From Bacteroidales bacterium (lineage in GTDB: Bacteria; Bacteroidota; Bacteroidia; Bacteroidales; WCHB1-69): a DNA stretch of 7,246 nt. The notes under the pieces are model-generated. The model saw only the letters and a program-made list of their open reading frames with translations. It was not told the DNA's origin and made no database searches. The stretch is taken from the NCBI GenBank assembly GCA_012838875.1, contig DUOL01000077.1, positions 1 through 7,246 on the forward strand, given 5' to 3'. Positions 6,075-7,246 of the stretch are shown here, piece after piece; the first letter of the stretch is position 1, and each line of letters begins with the position of its first letter. The position numbers and the translations under genes are program-made.

Positions 6075-6410
6075 TTACATAAAAGATAATGTTTGATTGA
6101 ATTTTTTGAAATTATATTTCTTCGTTCTCTCTCTAGCTGATATAATATCAACAATCCACCATATCAAACAACCATAACAGGTAATTATTTTTAGAATGCC
6201 AAGTGCAACGTCGTCCAACCAAAATCTTTCCCAACCCAGGAATATAGCAATAATAAGAATAATTGAAGGGTTACGAAATTCAAGCCCTTGAACAAGATAA
6301 AATTTATCATCATCCATCTTTTCAAGTTTTTCTTTAATAACCAAGAGGTCTTGTGGATTAAACTTTTCAGCATTCATTCCGATAAACAGGTCTACTTTTG
6401 ACTTTTCCAT
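6075..6410 (-). CDS. TM2 domain-containing membrane protein
   Basis: A 111-residue protein matching the Bacteroidota TM2 family along its length. The N-terminus KVDLFIGMNAEKF (5-17) and a charged helix (IKEKLEKMDDDKF, 25-37) are typical of this subgroup, and FRNPSIILIIAIFLG (45-59) leads into the first membrane helix. The loop WERFWLDDVALGILKII (60-76) corresponds to the family's (G-x-DRF-x-x-G-x-x-x-x-G-x-x-K) motif, and YGCLIWWIVDII (79-90) is the second helix with the conserved W-x-x-D-type motif. The first part of the loop looks about three residues shorter than usual, and the D of DRF is Glu61. Start at 6410 chosen because the conserved KVDLFI N-terminus begins right there; the internal Met12 would remove it. 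It is followed after one base by the DUF2752 gene. No Shine-Dalgarno is visible. The biochemical role of this subgroup is not known. Confidence 0.83.
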   Translation of the reverse strand: MEKSKVDLFIGMNAEKFNPQDLLVIKEKLEKMDDDKFYLVQGLEFRNPSIILIIAIFLGWERFWLDDVALGILKIITCYGCLIWWIVDIISARERTKKYNFKKFNQTLSFM

Positions 6411-6600
6411 AATATATAAATTTAATTCTCTTACTCATAAGGCTTTTCAGAATACGCCCCGTTTTTTTAAGTGATTTCTGAACTTCACTTTTATTTTAAT
6501 AATCTTTATTTATTTTCTTGTGTATTTTTACGCTATATTTTTTAACTTTCCTCCAATTTCCGCTATTTCTCGAATAAGGTTCTTTTTACTTTAATAAGTA

Positions 6601-6608
6601 CAAATATA
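6601..6608 (-). promoter_or_regulatory. Candidate -7 element for the TM2/DUF2752 unit
   Basis: On the - strand the bases read TATATTTG, which fits TAnnTTTG. No clear TTG or TTTG lies at the expected distance upstream, and the leader to the ATG at 6410 would be about 185 nt, so this is a weak candidate in AT-rich DNA. Confidence 0.3.
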
Positions 6609-6654
6609 TAATATTTTTTGTTAATAAAGCATTTAAAATAATTTTATTTTTTAT

Positions 6655-6740
6655 CCGGGCGTGCCCCGTTCGCTACCGCTCACGGGTCGGTCTTCGGTTC
6701 CAAGTCCGCGGGCACAAGCCCCGAAAATCGGAGCTTGTGA
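6655..6740. repeat. GC-rich structured intergenic element (REP-like)
   Basis: About 85 bases of high GC content sit in otherwise very AT-rich DNA. Seen: GGGC-GT-GCCC at 6657-6666; GTGCCC (6661-6666) complementary to GGGCAC (6710-6715); GGTCGG and TCTTCGG in the middle; and a hairpin in which CACAAGC (6713-6719) pairs with GCTTGTG (6733-6739), enclosing CCGA-AAA-TCGG after one C/A mismatch. From memory, repeats that begin GGGCGTGCCC and contain GGGTCGG are scattered between genes in many Bacteroidota genomes, and this looks like one of them. It lies 6 bases past the stop of the right-hand - strand gene, where it could stabilise or end that mRNA, though no T tract follows the hairpin on that strand. 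Confidence 0.55.
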
Positions 6741-6745
6741 CTATT

Positions 6746-7246
6746 TTAATCTAACTTTATTTTAATTTTTTTCTCTTTCGTGTCGGACTTGTCATTTGAC
6801 CACTCTTTTCCCTGCCACTTTATGATAATATTTTCATCAGAAAAATAAATACTATCAATATAATCGCCTTTAAAACCCGCCATACATACATTTTCCTCTT
6901 TAATATTCATATATTGACCTGTAATAAAATTTTCTACTCGAACAAAAATATCATCTTCATCGGGTATATAAGCAACAAGTTTTTTTTCTAAATTATAGGC
7001 TTTGGCGAATAGGTAGGTTCTCTCTTTACTCTTTAGTGTTAATGGCAAAATGACATAATAAATACAGGAAATTCCACAATTTTGCCCAAGAATGATTGTA
7101 TTTTCATCATTATCAATCAAACTTAAAATGCCACAACCTAATACTTCAAATGTATCTTTAGAAGTGTTATTCACTTTCTCATTGCCCCACTCTAACCTAT
7201 AAATACTATCTCCTTGTAAATGATATTTTACAAATGAATTGCCTAC
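6746..7246 (-). CDS. Hypothetical protein, 5' end cut by window edge
   Basis: I do not recognise this protein. The frame is open from the stop at 6748-6746 to the last base of the window (167 codons including the stop). A GTG at 7174 could be a start, but 24 further in-frame codons upstream have no stop and read as ordinary protein (GNSFVKYHLQGDSIYRLEWG), so the start is probably outside the window. Seen: a predicted mainly beta, soluble protein with a Cys-containing segment (LGQNCGISCIYYVILPL), a motif YNLEKKLVAYIPDEDDIF, then VENFITGQYMNI and a second aromatic/acidic part (FKGDYIDSIYFSDENIIIKW), ending in a very Lys/Asp-rich tail (KSDTKEKKIKIKLD). No membrane segment is visible in this part. 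Periplasmic or lipoprotein location is possible but cannot be judged without the N-terminus. It is followed at once by the GC-rich hairpin element. Confidence 0.7.
   Translation of the reverse strand, partial: VGNSFVKYHLQGDSIYRLEWGNEKVNNTSKDTFEVLGCGILSLIDNDENTIILGQNCGISCIYYVILPLTLKSKERTYLFAKAYNLEKKLVAYIPDEDDIFVRVENFITGQYMNIKEENVCMAGFKGDYIDSIYFSDENIIIKWQGKEWSNDKSDTKEKKIKIKLD

Larger units (their letters stand above)
6411..6745. other. Non-coding AT-rich intergenic region
   Basis: 335 bases between two - strand genes, with no supported gene on either strand. The part at 6411-6654 is extremely AT-rich with T-runs on the + strand. It contains a weak + strand hairpin (AAGTGA 6469-6474 with TCACTT 6485-6490, then TTTTATTTT) that serves no visible gene, and a lone CGCCCCG (about 6456-6461) followed by seven T. 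A sharply bounded GC-rich block occupies about 6655-6740 and is listed separately. The promoter for the TM2/DUF2752 unit must lie here. Confidence 0.7.

Noticed and set aside
6191..6373. 60-residue - strand frame overlapping the TM2 gene
   Set aside because: It is entirely inside the TM2 gene in another frame. I considered whether it indicated a frameshift in the TM2 loop, but the TM2 frame is continuous and matches its family on both sides.
6469..6499. + strand terminator (AAGTGA/TCACTT then T-rich run)
   Set aside because: The stem is 6 bp and no + strand gene precedes it; the whole area is T-rich.

Overview
The window looks like the chromosome of an AT-rich member of the Bacteroidota, probably Bacteroidales-like. 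Four things point there: a gliding-motility family GldB gene, two secreted proteins with the 'Fibrobacter succinogenes major paralogous' (FISUMP) domain, a textbook Bacteroidota promoter (TTG, 19 nt, TATCTTTG) in front of ssb, and a TM2 plus DUF2752 gene pair of the Bacteroidota type. Most starts lack a Shine-Dalgarno sequence and have A/T-rich leaders, as is usual in this phylum. No rRNA, tRNA, CRISPR array, transposase or integrase was seen.

Layout: (1) 1-2600 holds two tandem paralogous secreted FISUMP proteins on the + strand; the first is cut by the window edge. Their shared parts are nearly identical in protein and differ mostly by synonymous changes, but two short islands in each FISUMP domain are almost unrelated in sequence, and the second island also differs in length. 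(2) 2647-5584 on the + strand holds gldB, ssb with its own promoter, and a soluble GT2-like glycosyltransferase that ends in a strong hairpin terminator overlapping its stop codon. (3) 5585-5746 is a convergent intergenic region with hairpins. (4) 6410-5747 on the - strand is a two-gene unit, TM2 protein then DUF2752 protein, joined by a TAAGATG stop-start junction. (5) 6411-6745 is a very AT-rich non-coding stretch interrupted by a sharply bounded GC-rich structured element (about 6655-6740). (6) The right edge carries the 3' part of an unrecognised - strand gene that runs off the window.

How they fit together: the FISUMP pair are probably exported surface or extracellular proteins with a constant scaffold and variable loops. 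gldB, ssb and the glycosyltransferase are on one strand, but ssb can be transcribed independently. The TM2 and DUF2752 proteins are small membrane proteins that are probably translationally coupled. The strongest lead for new biology is the mosaic conservation of the FISUMP pair. No reverse transcriptase, template repeat or recombinase is visible here, so the mechanism behind it stays open. The second lead is the GC-rich structured intergenic element.
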